The notes: generated from the sequence alone by a model not told the origin. A DNA stretch of 64,000 nt from Strigamia acuminata (GCA_949358305.1 OX442322.1:2790001-2854000); one strand, 5' to 3'. Numbered from the stretch's first letter, positions 1 through 12,600 are shown. Program-made: numbers and translations.

Positions 1-3000
1 CCAATGAAATTTCACTCGGATATGTTTTGTTTTACTGTTCTCCACGTCATTTGATGTGAATTGGATGGAAGAAAGCGCATCGAAGAACACTATAGGTGGT
101 GAAGATCTATTCAGCATCGGGACGGAACTGTAGACATAATCGAGCCAATACAGCTCCCTGACGCACTCAACGAGTGCGACAAATTCCGCCTCCATCGTTG
201 AGCACGCCACGCTGGTCTGTTTTCTACAACTCCATCCGATGGGGACGTTTCCAATGTAGGCTATATACCCGCCGAAACTCAAAGAAGTGCTGACTTCGGT
301 GGCCCAGGATGCGTCAGTATATCCCCATAGTTGTCCATTGGAACAATTTGGCTGTTCAATTGCGTAATCCAAAGTATTGCCTACGTAGCGCACAACCTGC
401 ATGAGCGCCTTGATGTGAGTGTGGTTGTAGCAATTGTTGAACTGTGACAACATTATTACTGAGAATACTATATCAGGTAGTGTCCTTGATGCGAGGAAGA
501 GAAGAGAGCCAATTAACGAACGATAGGGAAATTCTGGCAAGTCCTCTTTCGACCCTTTGACAAGCGTTGTTCCTGGTGTTACTGGTACCTTGATGAGTTT
601 ATCGGCGACAATTTCAAATTTCTTGAGAATCTTCTGTATGTATGCACGTTGGATGATGAAGATTCCTTTGGGAGTACGGATGAACTCTACACCTAAGAGT
701 TTCGTAATTGGTCCTAAATTCACGACATTGAATTTGGTGCTAATAAGGGCAATTAATTGCGTCAGGACGCCGTCTGTCGCGTAAAATAGAACTATATCAT
801 CGACATATATGAGCATCACGGCAAAGAAACCGTAGAGATATACGCAGTTGCATCCTGGTAATTTACGAAATCCCAATTCGCGCAATGTTTGATCAAGTTT
901 TTCAAACCATTGGCGCCCAGACTGGTGGAGTCCATAGAGCAATTTTATCAGGAGCCAAACATGATTTGGGTTAGAACATGTCGCGCCAGCTGGAATGCGC
1001 ATATACACTTTGTGCGCAAGATCGCCGTATAGGTACGCGCATTTTACATCTAAGTGCGCGTCCTTCCATCCTTTAAGGACTACTAATAGGCAGAAAAATA
1101 GGCGTATGAGAACAAAGTTGACAACAGGGCTGAAAACCTCATCATAGTCTACTCCTAAAGTTTGACGAAAGCCCTGTGCCACTAATCTGGCGCGATATCT
1201 AGCTGGTTTGCCTAGAGCATCTTCCTTCAGTTTGAAGAGCCCCTTGCACCCTAATATGGTTGTATTTTCCGGTTTAGGGACTTCTTCATAGACGCCTCTT
1301 TTTGCAAAAGTGTCCAACTCTTCATTAATGGCTTCCTGCCATTTTGTCGCATCCGGAAATTTTACAGCCTCTGCGTAACTAGTGGGATCACGACGACACA
1401 GGTGTACTCTAGGAAGAGGTAATGGAAGATCCTCTAATTCGTATTCCATGTTGCCAAAATAGAAAAATTCGGGATCATAAGGATTGTTATTCATGTGACA
1501 GAATTCCTCAACGTCACCTCTAAAACGTAGTCGGAGTCCTGCTTCTGGGAAATAATAAACATCTGTTTTTAATTTGCCAGGTTCCTGCACTTTGCGCAAA
1601 TGTTCCTCTCTTTTCCAGTGTCTACACACTGAATCGCCTCCGACGTAACGCCATTTATAAGCAGTTGCAGCTCCAGTTGGAGGTGGACCATGCTGGACTG
1701 CTTGATGGGCTTGAGGTGCGTTTCCACGAGAGCCTCGACGAGCATTTACAAAACTCGGAGGTGAACCCGGTGGTGTATGACTTGGTGTGTTGCCAGGAGT
1801 GAGGACAGTACTAGGAACTGGCGTTATGATTGGAGTAATCAATGGAGCTCGAATAGGAGATCCCGGAGGTAGAGTAACTGGCGGGGTCCAAGCTTGAGCA
1901 CCTGGCGGAGCTGAATCGTCAGAGTCATAGTCCGTGTCACATTCATCTTCTGAATCCGGAAATTTGGGCCAATCAGTATACTCCAGTCCGTCGTCAAACC
2001 TTACTTGCGGTTGTGAAACCCGCAATGGTTGATAAGTTTGCGACCTTTGGCGCATTTGGTCCATATCTGGTCCCATCCATGGCTCTTGCGGACCTCGATA
2101 GTGATTTGAGCGTTTGTACGATTGCAGTTCGTCAATTTGGACGTGAATAGATTCGATGACCTTGTTGTCTGTCGGATTCCAGATGCGATAACCTCGTGTG
2201 GTAGTGGCGTAACCAACTAAATAACTCTCCCAAGCTTGTGGATCCAATTTGTCCCTGCCGGGCGCTGTATGATGGACCCAGCATTTGGAGCCTAACTTTC
2301 GAAGATGTCGGAGTGAAAGGGCACGTCGTCGCCATAAAATGTAGGGCACCTCATTTTTGAGACGAGAATGAGGGCATCGATTCTTTATATAAGAAAAAGT
2401 TACTGCGAATTCCGCCCAAAGTTCATTAGGTAAACCGATTTCATCTAGAATTGCGCGAGTGTAGTCCGCCATCGTCCGATTTATTCTTTCTGCCGTTCCA
2501 TTCATAGCAGGGCTATGAGGATTGGTCCGTTGGGCTTGAATCCCAGTTTCCTTGAGGTAGCGGTCGAATTCATTGGATATGAATTCTCCTCCCCGGTCAG
2601 TCCGGATGGCCTTGACTCGTTTGCCCGTCACTCGTTCAATTCACGTGACGTAATCTTTGAAAAGTCCGAGTACTTGTGATTTTTGGGCCATCGGAAATAT
2701 CCAGGCATAGCGCGTGGCATCATCAATAATGGTTAGCACATAACGCGCGCCCCCGTAGGAAGTCGTTCTTGAAGCTCCCCACACGTCCATGTGCAGGAGA
2801 TCTAGGGCTTTAGTTGAAATGGGATGCTCATCTGGCTTATGAGAAATGCGCGTTGATTTCGCAATTCTACAATGATTACATGAGAGTTCTTTGTTCACTT
2901 CTGCCGGTGTCACTCCATACACTTGGTCATTTCCGGCCAGAAGTTTCATGGTGTTGGTGTGAAGATGACCCAATTTACTGTGCCATATCCCAGTCGCATC

Positions 3001-3129
3001 CATTTTAACCGATGACGCTGCAACCGTCTTTGCGTTGGTTGGCTTTGAATTCAGTTTTGAATTTGAGTTCGGTTTGGAGAATGGTGGGTTTGCCTTTAAT
3101 GTGTCGGCAAAGGATGAGACTTGAGGCAA
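1..3129 (-). pseudogene. Cop-M pol: integrase, reverse transcriptase and RNase H (3' end off window)
   Basis: The frame starts in the GAG-pre-integrase zinc region (WHSKLGHLH near 2970) and enters the integrase core (LLHMDVWGA near 2790). A single TGA at 2641-2643 sits where the family has arginine, just before the core motif RTDRGGEF. The same frame then reads open, by my codon-by-codon translation, from 2640 to the window edge. It covers the rest of the integrase, a proline-rich linker (about 1950-1650), the copia reverse transcriptase with its YVDDIVLFY active site near 800, and RNase H with KTKHIRVKFHW at the extreme edge. The product would have inserted and copied the element. The one stop makes this copy defective unless it is a sequencing error. 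Confidence 0.85.
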
Positions 3130-3170
3130 TGGATTGGTGGAAATAGGGACAGGAAGTGTCTTGATTTGGG

Positions 3171-4565
3171 TTACTTTGATGGTGGAGGAATTTCATTTGG
3201 CAAAAGAGGGAATTCGAGCCGAAAATCAGTAAAAAGTTCAGGATCTTTCGACTTTTTCTTTGCTCTTGGATACTGGATGAAATCCTCTTCTGTCGTGACT
3301 AATGTTCGGGTCGGAGCAGTCGACTGCGCAATTGGTACATCCACTGTTGACATCAGTGTTGAAGGTGGGCACAAGCCGTCGACATAATAAAGGCCGTCCT
3401 TTTCTTTAGCCCGAAGCATTGGATGATTAATGTTAGATTTGTAGACATAGACATCTCCATTCCAAATATGGATGTGATGTTTAGTTTTGTCCATTTTTGA
3501 CACTGAAATCAAATTCGCCTGGAATTTTGGCGCATACAACACATCTTGGAGATTTACGACACATTCTACGTTGTTGATCATGGAGATAATCTGGACTTTG
3601 CCCTTTCCTAAAACTTCGGAATGTCCTTGACCCAATGCGATATTAAAGGGCACAACTTTGACAAAATCCTGAAACCAAGCCTGGACGTGACACACATGAT
3701 CGGTTTCCCCACAATCCACTATCCATTCATGTGATTGCATGAAGTGAATTGTGGGCAACTGTTGCGGAGCCCTTGCGAAAAAGTTCGTTTCCCGCCTTGC
3801 GCTGGAATTCCCCCTTGGCCTAGAATCATCTCGGTTTGAGTTCTTATTGCGTTTACGGCTTGAACTCCTCGGCTTCCTTTGAAGTGAAGCTGCCGGTTGA
3901 TTTTTGTCATCTCGGCGCGACGGTAATGGACATTTATTTGCGTAATGGCCAAATTTCTGGCAATTAAAACACTGCACCGAAGATAACGGTCGAGAGGGAC
4001 GAGAACGATTTCTCCCACGTTGCTGTTTTTCACCAGCATAGGCACGAGAATGTTTTGAATTGTCTATGTCGCGCGAATCCATAGCTTTGAGTCGCATATG
4101 TTCCGCGAGCAATTGTTCAGACACTTTCTTTGGTGTGAATTCTCCTTTGGGTAAGTGATGTATTGTGAACGAGATCTGCGAATATTCTTGAGGCAGTAAA
4201 TCCAGGTACTGGTATGCGTGATGATCAGGCGAAGTTGTTTCCCCGATGTCCTTCATCTGGCGGACATGATAGTCAACGCGACTTAGGAAATCGGCCATGT
4301 CTTCGCCTTGTTCTAGGCGCAAATTCAAAAATTCGCGGCGCATGGCCGCTTGTCGCGCACGAGACAATGGCGCATAGATGTTGGCTAATATATCCCATGC
4401 CTCTTTAGGGGTTTTACAATCATCTAGCGCAGACTTTTTAGCCTCGCTCACGGAACAATATATCAATCCTAGGGCTTTGGCTTTACGACGCTTGTATTTC
4501 TTCTTTTCCTTGTCACCGGCGGTTTTAGGAATTCCGCCTCTTCTTCTTCCGTCACATGTTCCCAC
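3171..4565 (-). pseudogene. Cop-M Gag C-terminal part and aspartic protease
   Basis: The open frame is 464 codons, but the first about 12 residues are out of frame. Homology to Cop-G begins where the upstream gag frame (4469-4672) is left, around 4530. It reads a Ty1/copia Gag (UBN2-like) region, then a CCHC zinc knuckle (CFNCQKFGHYANKC, about 3930-3972) in an arginine/serine-rich tail. A retropepsin-like segment follows, with DCGETDHV near 3715 where copia proteases usually have D-[ST]-G-A-T. After the protease the frame runs out at 3171 and the integrase continues in another frame, so a second frameshift lies near 3130-3200. In an intact element Gag and protease form and mature the particle. 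Confidence 0.8.
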
Positions 4566-4672
4566 AATTCCTCACTTCTCAGCACCATGCGCATAGAGCG
4601 CTGCCATAGTTTGTAGTTTCCTACGCTGAGAATGGGAAGGCGTCCGGAATTAGCTTCGGCGGATTTTGACAT
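4469..4672 (-). pseudogene. Cop-M Gag N-terminus
   Basis: This short frame starts at the ATG at 4672. Its first about 45 residues (PILSVGNYKLWQRSMRM) match the Gag start of Cop-G at 62722, which supports this start. Homology leaves the frame near the KPPVTRKRRN segment (about 4530) and resumes in the frame of the 3171-4565 ORF, so a small indel split one Gag gene in two. The LTR, primer site and a long leader lie upstream. Confidence 0.75.
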
Positions 4673-4679
4673 AATGACC

Positions 4680-5549
4680 TGGAGTTACGAAACAATCCGA
4701 AGTAAAGCCCACTGGACGGAAATGGCACAATTGATGCACTCAACGGTCTCGGAGCAGAATATCGCGTTGCACAACACAAATACGGCGCACTTTTCGAAGC
4801 ACTGTCAAGGCGGATATCAATCGAATGGGGGTGCCAATGCTACAATTGGCACAAATAAGCTCAATCAAGTATTCCCCTAACGCCCTTTGCAAACCGCCTA
4901 GGGCCACGGAAACGTTAGGTGGCGCAGGAATTGCCTTGATTGAGAATGAGTTAGTGCAGTGGCTCGACTGAAACCAAAGGGCACTAACTATTCTAAGAGG
5001 CCCACAAAAACTTAATATTATCTTAAATTTAACAAGCTTATTACAACAACTGAAATAAAACTGTGTGATTAGTGTGTTGAGACGTTGCGCCAATGATCGT
5101 AAGACGAAAATGGCGTTGTTGCGCATTTAAAATGCGAAAATCGTCGAAAATCGTCGTTTTTCTCGCTGAAAAATTCCAAAATTGTTGTGACAATGACCGT
5201 ACACTGTGTATGAGGTCGGGATATTCCTGAATTCGTTGTTCACACTGCGTCCAGTGGGTTTTCCAACGTTGAATCTTGTTGGAAAACGGCGAAATCTGAA
5301 AATAAATTGAAATTCGTCTTGAAAATTGCGAAACCCGCAAAAATTCGGACGAAATTAAATAGGCAATTGTGTAGTCGGTAGCACAGACTGCGTAAAAACG
5401 TTGGTGGGTCGTCTCGAACGTCGTAGAGACGAAAATCGTCGCGGAAATCGGCGAAAACTGGAAATAAAATATTTCGGCGCAAAATCGCAAATTTCGCAAA
5501 AGTTGCGTCAAAAATTAAACACAAATTGGCCGGGTTAATTGGCAACCAC
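4680..5549 (-). other. Cop-M untranslated leader
   Basis: About 870 nt lie between the primer site and gag. Several T-rich ORFs cross it, but they overlap one another and are not credible genes. Cop-G has a homologous leader. Two pyrimidine-rich tracts ending in CAG (minus strand, CAG at 5460-5458 and 5298-5296) each precede a TTTCGCCG-type segment. They resemble 3' splice sites and match repeats in Cop-G. The conserved block at 4873-4930 also lies here. Confidence 0.65.
4873..4930 (-). other. Conserved leader block with potential stem-loop (Cop-M copy)
   Basis: Nearly identical to 62474-62530 of Cop-G, while flanking leader sequence has diverged. It is bounded by the complementary 7-mers CCTAACG and CGTTAGG (4876-4882 and 4913-4919 on the plus strand), which could pair around a 30-nt loop. 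A packaging or dimerisation signal is one possible role; that is inference. Confidence 0.6.
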
Positions 5550-5561
5550 CCTCTGCTACCA
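5550..5561 (-). other. Cop-M primer binding site (initiator tRNA-Met 3' end)
   Basis: The minus strand reads TGGTAGCAGAGG two bases after the LTR end. This is complementary to the 3' terminus of animal initiator tRNA-Met (CTCTGCTACCA, recalled, not searched). The site lies inside a 10-bp inverted repeat (5550-5559 with 5565-5574) whose other arm is the end of the LTR. Confidence 0.8.
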
Positions 5562-5563
5562 AT

Positions 5564-6014
5564 TGTAGCAGAGGAGAGCGGCGCAAACGATTTATTAATC
5601 GCGTGGAAGCTAAATATGGCGGCGTGTCGCCGACAAGAACGATAATGCGACGTGACCAAAACGCAAATTGCCGTGCGCGTAGCAGAAAGCTGCTTATGTG
5701 CGCTTTAAACGAACTAGAAAGCACTGAAGGTGTTCTAAATAATAAAGAAGCACTTAAAATCATAAATGTTTAATAAAAACAAAGGTATTCTTACATATAG
5801 AGTCCTTTTCTATACAGGAGTGAATGAGTGTGCACATATCCGTGTGCGCGGCCATGTTGGAAGTGGTAAAAGATACAATTGACACCATCTGGTGTTGGGA
5901 AAAATAAACTAAGGCTAACATGATGCAGGCAGCATTATGCCCAATGTTAAATAATGAAATAAATCCTAATAAATACACTAGGCTGCATAATGCAGCAATA
6001 CATTAAGAAACACA
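5564..6014 (-). repeat. Cop-M 5' LTR
   Basis: On the minus strand it begins TGTGTTTCTT and ends CTCTGCTACA directly before the primer site. It is about 451 bp and resembles the Cop-G LTR (437 bp, starting TGTGTTTTCG). The outer boundary is inferred from the TG start and the switch to Cop-H sequence at 6015. The partner LTR is outside the window. Confidence 0.7.
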
Positions 6015-8832
6015 CGTAATGGATACGGAGGACTATTTGGTATTGGAAAACAACATTACAGAGGCGGCAGAAACTCGAGGAATTTTCGAGGAAACACGAC
6101 CGGATCAACGGGAAGGGGGCCGTGTTTTCGGTGCAATCAACCAGGACACTGGGCGAGAGATTGCACAGCGCAATTACCACCGAATAGCAGTTTAAATACG
6201 AACACTATGAAAGAATTGGACGCAAATATGATGGATGTCGGTTTTCTAACAGAATTGGGTAAAGAAGAGACATTGCAGTGCAGCACGACCAGCAATTGTT
6301 GGATTTATGATATGGGTGCAACTGGACATTTTTGCAAAGAAAAGGACCAATTCTTCAATTTTAAACAAACTACCGAAATAATAAGCCAAGCGGACAAAAA
6401 GACATTAATTCAAATCCAAGGAGTTGGCGACGTGTGTGTAATGTGTTTGGTGGGAACTGAGACAATCCCAATAACCTTAAAGAAGGTTTACTATGCGCCG
6501 GATTTGCGAAGAAACTTGATGTCGGGGCCATGCATCGATGAAGCCAGATGCAAGGTTGCAATTGGTTCTGGGATAGTTAAAATTTATGATCCACAGTGGA
6601 AGAAGCAACTGATGAAGGCGGTGAAAAAGGACAGGCTTTATTACATTAAAACTAGCAACCAAAAACCCGACATTGAGAAGTTGAAACAAAGGGCAACTAG
6701 TAAGGCAAATATCGGCAAACAGCAAAAGCAACTGTCAGATGGATCAACTAAAAGAGCTTCCAATCCAGAAGAGACGAGGTTATGGCATGAGCGACTTGGA
6801 CACATCCATTTTCCAAGTGTACAGGAGATGAGTAAACAGAGTGCAGTAATTGGTTTGCCACTCCTGGATGTCCCAATCACACAATGCGACGTATGCACAC
6901 TGGCAAAGAAGAAGTCCATTTCTCACAAGTCCCTACCAGGAATCAAATCGAAAGAACCACTGGAACTGTTACACATGGACGTGTGTGGAGCTTTCGGGAC
7001 GGCCACACTATCAGGCAACAGATATTTCCTTACCATAACGGATGACTATTCCCGTTATTCCACAGTATACCTAATGAAGAAAAAGGATGAAGTATTTGAC
7101 ATATTTCAAAAACACATGAAACAAATAGAACGATTGCTTGGAAAATCGGTTCTAGCTATTCGAACGGACAATGGAATGGAGTTTTGTTCCAACAAGTTTG
7201 GAGAGTACCTCGAGGGAGAAGGAATTATTCACGAGAGAACCAACGCGTATACGCCTGCCCAGAACGGCGTATCTGAAAGACTAAACCAAACATTGGCAAA
7301 TGGCATGCAAGGTCTTATTTATGATGCCGGTTTAGAACACCGTTTTTGGGGCGAGGCCATATTGACTTTTAACTATTTGAGAAACAGGATCGCCAAACTG
7401 AATTTAGAGAAGACACCAATGGAATTGTATTACGGCCCCAAACCATCACTTTGACATTTGAGAAAGTTTGGAAGTCTATGCTTTGTGCAGAAGAGGATCC
7501 GAGACGGAAAAATTGATAACAAGGGCCTACATGGAATCATGCTCGGATACTCAAGAATCACGAAGGGTTACAGAGTTTGGCTACCAGATTTTTCAAGGGT
7601 CATTGAAACGAGTGATGTCAAATTCGTCAAAAGCAGGCGCAGAGTTGAAGGCGTGCTGGGCCTGCCTGAGAAATACACAACATTTATTGACAATTTGGAC
7701 GATAATTTGGACAACAATAATGATCGTCAGTACTACTCCGATGAGGATGTGAGGCCACCGCTACCTCCGCCGCAACCGATTAAGAAGAAAGAGGAAGAAG
7801 AATTACCTCAACTGAAATTGAAGTTTAGATTACCAGAAGAAAAGCTTCAACTGAAACCTAACATACCAGGAGATGAAGCAGGAGTAAAATTGCAAAGAAT
7901 TTTACCTCAACCTGGAATAGACCTGCTAAATCCAGTTCCGACAATTCCTCCACTTGTCTGGAGAAAGACCGAAAAAACAAGACCAACTGGACACAAGGAT
8001 TACGAGTACACAATCGAGGGACACGATAAACCGAAACTGCGTTCGATACCGGATGTTAAGCGCTATAGTGCGAACCATAATCTACGTGTTCCAGAACACC
8101 TTTTCGAAGACAAAAGAAAGAAGAAGCCCACTAAATCAAACGTGACGACGGATGATTTCGATTTAGACCTGGATGATTTAACTCTCGATTTCGAAGCAAA
8201 TCATGTCGAAGTTTTCATACCCGCACGCTTTAAACAAATAGAGAATCTGCCAGAGAAGGAAGAGTGGAATCAAGCTATGTGCGATGAAATTGATACGATG
8301 CATCAACGCGAAGTATGGGAATTGGTTCCACCGCCACCCGACACAAAGATAATCGGATGTAAATGGATTTACACCGTTAAGCAGAATGAGAAGCAAGAGA
8401 TTGTGCGATACAAGGCGAGACTTGTATCACAGGACTTTTCACAAGTCAATGAAGAGTCCTATGAAGAAACTTTCTCACCTGTGGTGGATTTTTCAATTGT
8501 ACGCTTTATGTTCACACTGTTAGTTTGCATGTTAAAATGGTCATATATTCAGGCAGATGTCAAATGCGCCTATTTATAAGCAAAATTGCATAAAACAGTA
8601 TATATGCGCCAACCTAAAGGATTCGTCTGCCATGGAAAAGAAAATTACGTCTGCAAGTTACTTCGGGCGATATATGGCTTGCATCAATCCAGAAAGGAAT
8701 GGGGCATTGAACTCGAAGAAACCTTACTGAAACTTGGCCTACAACACGTCAACTGGTGTAACTGCGTGTATAAGTTCGGAAACATTGCGTACTTGATCGT
8801 GTAAGTTGACGATATCGTTGTTTTTGGCAAAC
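6015..8832 (+). mobile_element. Cop-H: fragment of a Cop-B/C-type copia element
   Basis: Starts in the Gag tail just before the zinc knuckle and stops in the reverse transcriptase right after its YVDD-box region, with no LTR at either end. The left side abuts the Cop-M LTR, so the missing gag may lie beyond Cop-M outside the window. The right side abruptly becomes LTR-K sequence at about 8833. Confidence 0.85.
6020..8832 (+). pseudogene. Cop-H gag tail-protease-integrase-reverse transcriptase, three in-frame stops
   Basis: One frame carries everything: a CCHC knuckle (CFRCNQPGHWARDC, about 6112-6155), a protease motif with D-M-G-A-T near 6310 (one residue off the usual D-T-G-A-T), the GAG-pre-integrase HHCC region (LWHERLGH near 6780), and an integrase core (LLHMDVCGAF near 6967, RTDNGMEF near 7160, catalytic glutamate near 7275). 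A proline-rich linker and reverse transcriptase follow. Stops interrupt it at 7452-7454 (TGA), 8577-8579 (TAA) and 8802-8804 (TAA), the last inside the YVDD box. All three are single-base changes relative to Cop-B/C, so this is a passively decaying copy. Confidence 0.85.
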
Positions 8833-8955
8833 CCACAATTCTCAGCGTCGATAGGCCTAGTTTCCAACTGTTTTTAACAGGAAGAGACGTGTTTTTCGCT
8901 TCTCCCCCAGAGAAAACAAAAAACCTCTCAAAACCTCCAAATTTTGTGATTTGAA

Positions 8956-9072
8956 ATGGCCGATCGACGAAACCCACGATTAGAGCCGAGCGCATCGTCG
9001 AGAGACGAGAGCGACGGCCTAATCGTGAACGCTGAAGACGATGAGAATTGGGACGAACAACCGCCGTTGCAG
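8956..9072 (+). CDS. Candidate first exon of LTR-K (unrecognised, acidic)
   Basis: An ATG opens a 39-codon frame (MADRRNPRLEPSASSRD...) ending exactly at a good donor, CAG|GTAAAT, in phase 0. A matching exon could start after the pyrimidine-rich ATTTAAG near 9191, but the straightforward join hits a stop within three codons, so the connection is uncertain. No domain is recognised. It could be the start of the 9631-12712 protein, an unrelated ORF, or chance. Confidence 0.3.
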
Positions 9073-9630
9073 GTAAATTAATGTGATTTCCCCAGAGAAA
9101 TCGCATAGTTCTTTGAATCTGTTGCATCCAACCCAAATTAGAGCGTGACTTGTGACTGATATATTTCTTTCTGTTTTATTATTGATTTAAGGCTGGCTAA
9201 AAACCCGAGAGTGGACCCAGATTCGCCTCGGAGTCAAGGCCGCCAAAAAACCAGAACAAAGGAAGTGTTCGCGGAATGGCGTCGTGGCAAACCAAAACCA
9301 AAACTAAAGGTTTTCTTTCTTTTAAAATTAAACATCGTAATAAATTAAAATACGATTAGAGTTAAAATAAAAAGTTTAACGTAAAATTAAGAATTTAACG
9401 ATCGGTTTTGCCTGCGACTCCTTCCTAAAGCGGATCGCCTGAGTTCAAAAAGTAGTGTTGGATCAGCGCTACGACGGCGGAGATCATTGCAGAACTGCGA
9501 AACAAGAAAATAAGACAGACAATCGCAACAAAAGAAAGGAGTTGCTGCCACCGTCGATCTTGAGCATATTTCTGATCCCCATCGTTAACTAGGATTTATT
9601 AAATTAATCTTGTGATCTAAAATTATTCAG
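9073..9630 (+). other. Intron-like/non-coding gap in LTR-K
   Basis: AT-rich sequence between candidate exons. A lysine/arginine-rich frame at about 9194-9310 ends at a weak donor (AAG|GTTTTC). The stretch 9311-9630 has no ORF and ends with TTATTCAG, an acceptor-like site at the start of the long frame at 9631. This is the only part of LTR-K resembling spliced organisation. Confidence 0.35.
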
Positions 9631-12600
9631 GTCGACCCGCTAGGTCAACCGCCAACAACATCTTTCGCGGAGCCCTGCCGATTTTCCTGCGGCAGGCCTA
9701 TCCTGCGGAGACCAGCGCCTGGAAAATCCGATTGATGTACTCCAGGACCCTCGAGGAAAAATTCGAGCGATCGAAAACGCTGGTCGATTGCATGACGAAG
9801 GAGATGAGGGAGAGAGTGGGGCCGCGGATCCCACCCGATGCGGATCCGCCGAGCCCCGTTTACTCCGAGTATCTGGAAGAAGCTTACCCAGGCACGGTGG
9901 CCGAGCTACACACCTCCCACAGGTGGCGCGAGGCCCCGACCATGGCAGCCCGCCAGAGAATAGTGGACGAAGAGATTGACCGCTTAAAGCGCACCGAGAC
10001 TCACGGAGTAACCCGAGTTCTCGAAAGAAACGGTTTCTCCCCCGAAGAAATCCGTAGATGGTTTCGCGACGTCGAAGAAGACCATTGGACGCCCAGATGA
10101 ATACCTCCGGCGAATTTTACGGCCACGCAGTCGGAGATGTGGCAGTTGTACCACGCTGGTATTCTGGGAAGTCGCCGCCATCGAAGAAGATCGAAGCGTC
10201 CGGCAGAGTCAGCCCCACGAGGACCTGCCCGGAGAAGACGGGCCGTCTCCCCAATAGAGGCCGGCCCGTCAACAAGTCGCGACTATTGCAGCCGCTCGAG
10301 CAGCTCCAGTTCCCGAACTCAAGTTGTCGTACGCTCGGAATGTCGTCGAGTAGTGACGCTCGAGCCTGCCTCGCCAGACGACGCGCGGGCTGAGCGAACA
10401 GTCGAAACTTCCGCCCACTAGGCTGCGAGGACTGAGACACATCAAGATCGAGGAAAGAAAAGATCCTCGTTGTTTATGGCGATCACCACACAGTCGTCAG
10501 ATCAATCCTCGTCGCGACGAACCGTCTCATCACACCAGAGGCCGGATTCTCCGACGGGCGTCTCCCAGAGGACGGCCCGACGAGGACCCGTCGCAGCCAG
10601 CACCAGAAAGAACCGGAAGCGTAAAGTACGTCAGAAGATACGTACACGGTCTCTGATTGCTAAAGGATTGGAGAAAGAGCGAGAGACGGCCGCCGTGAAA
10701 GGCTCCGAACCCCAGAGTCTCGGACCCACGGCTGGGCCGTCCAAGCTCCAAGCGGAGATCGATTTGGGAGAACTGACGGAGGAACAAATGTTCCAAGATG
10801 AGTCGGACAAGGATGGACCGGTTACAAAGCAGGATTTGGCCGAAGCTTTAAAGAACGCCTTCCGAGGATACGCGGCCAACCGGCCGTCGGGATCAACCCC
10901 GACCGTGCCGACTGCGCTCGTGCCCCCACAGGTGCAGGCGCGATGGCCGCCACTTCTCGAGGACACAAATCCAGCTGTGACTGCGTGGACTCCTCCCCGG
11001 ATGATTCCGGTGGGAGATCCGACTCCCAAGCGGGTCAGGTACGATCTACCAGGGTTATGTCGTCCACCGTCACCTCCAACGCCGCGAGTGTCGCGGCCCT
11101 ATCGTAACGCCGAGTGGTACGCACAGCGAGAGATGGACGCTCGATGCCGGCGCGAAGCGGCCTATCCTCCGATCAGCGAGCTGCAGGAATATCTGGCCGA
11201 ATATGAGATCCTCGCGAATGCCGAGTTGGCCATACGACAGGCCGACGCTGCCCAGACACACCACATCAATTGGGCAATCGAACAGATGCGAACGCTGTCA
11301 CAACAATTCAGTGACAATTCGGACCGCGCTCACCCCTGCCATCGGAGCAGTTTGAATTTGGCTGTGACGAACGTAATGGCCCAGCTGTTGTCCCTGGGCG
11401 TCTTCTTGGACAGTCGGCAAGCTATGGCGGCCTGGACGATTGTCGACCGTGAGGAAGTTCACCTTCCTCAGGCATTGTACCAGGTGTGGGCCGGATGGAC
11501 TCCTGAGCCCGCCTCGCTACGCTTCGACCTGGCCAGAAATACGGAAAACCCAGGCCTACAGTTTTCAAAGATGCGTTTGTTGGCATTCCGCTACCGAGAC
11601 CCCGGAATCCACCCTTCCTTGTTGCGAACAATTCGGGAAGCTCCGGAAATACCGGGAACAGTAACGAGCCTCCCGCAGGCCATCAAGACCGCCCCCCCCA
11701 GAGGCCGCGGTCCAGCCGTACATACCGACCCCAAAGCCGGTATTCCCGAAGGAGAAGCGGTTTGCGAATCGACCCAAATGTTGAATAGTGTTGCAAACTT
11801 CTGCAAATAGTGACAAATGTAGTGGATTGGAAAAACACATCAGGTGAAAGAAAGAGACATCATGTTAACAGGTGAGAACCAAAACATCAAGTGATCTTTA
11901 TTGATTGGTCACATGACCTCAATGCAAAAAAAGCGCCACCTGTAGGCAGCATACAGACACTGTATGTAAACAAACATTGCGATCACTCGCGTTGGCCAAA
12001 CACATACACTAACACTTAGTTACATGATAATACGCAAAGATATATATGCACACATGTTGTAAAAGTGATTGCTCATCAATATACATTATATCTTAACACC
12101 AAATTGATTCTGAAGCGTTCCAACCGAGGACCACAAACTCCTCCGCTGCCCTCTCCTTCACCACCAGCGGCAGAGCTGGCCGCTCTGTCAACAGAGCCGG
12201 CTACGCCACCGTTGGAGAATCCGATGGAGATTCCGCTCCCACCGACGCCTCCGCCGCCCCCAGCAGCGCAGCTTTATTTGAGGCTAGGAGTGGAGTATCC
12301 CTTCCTTCAGATGTCGGAGTTCACGCGACAACGCATCATTGACTCCGATGATCACGGCGAGTCGATCCTCAAATGGTTGAACAGAGAGGCCCGATCTACC
12401 ATGGACGCCGTCTTCCATCGCCGAATCCTACGGGCCCACAGGAAACCCGGATCGAGCGCCGAGTCGCGAAGGATTCGACTCGTTCCCGACCGATTCCCTG
12501 CGTCCACCCGAATTTGGATCCACGAGCGTACAGGACTGATTGGTGAACCCATCGGCGGTCACCCGCAGTATTTCATCAATGAGCGGCAGAATCCTGCGGA

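Larger units (their letters stand above)
1..6014 (-). mobile_element. Cop-M: Ty1/copia LTR retrotransposon, 5' LTR to RNase H, cut by window edge
   Basis: Read on the minus strand, this element runs from a 5' LTR (6014 to 5564) through a primer binding site, a leader of about 0.9 kb, gag, protease, integrase, reverse transcriptase and RNase H. It leaves the window at position 1 before its 3' LTR. Integrase lies before reverse transcriptase, the copia order. It is the same lineage as Cop-G at the right end and Cop-A in the middle. Two frameshifts (near 4530 and 3150) and one TGA (2641-2643) break the coding frame. It seems to have inserted into Cop-H, whose sequence abuts the LTR at 6015. Confidence 0.9.

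Noticed and set aside
5041-5659. Overlapping 139- and 156-codon ORFs in the Cop-M leader
   Set aside because: They lie in different frames of a low-complexity leader and have no recognisable domain.
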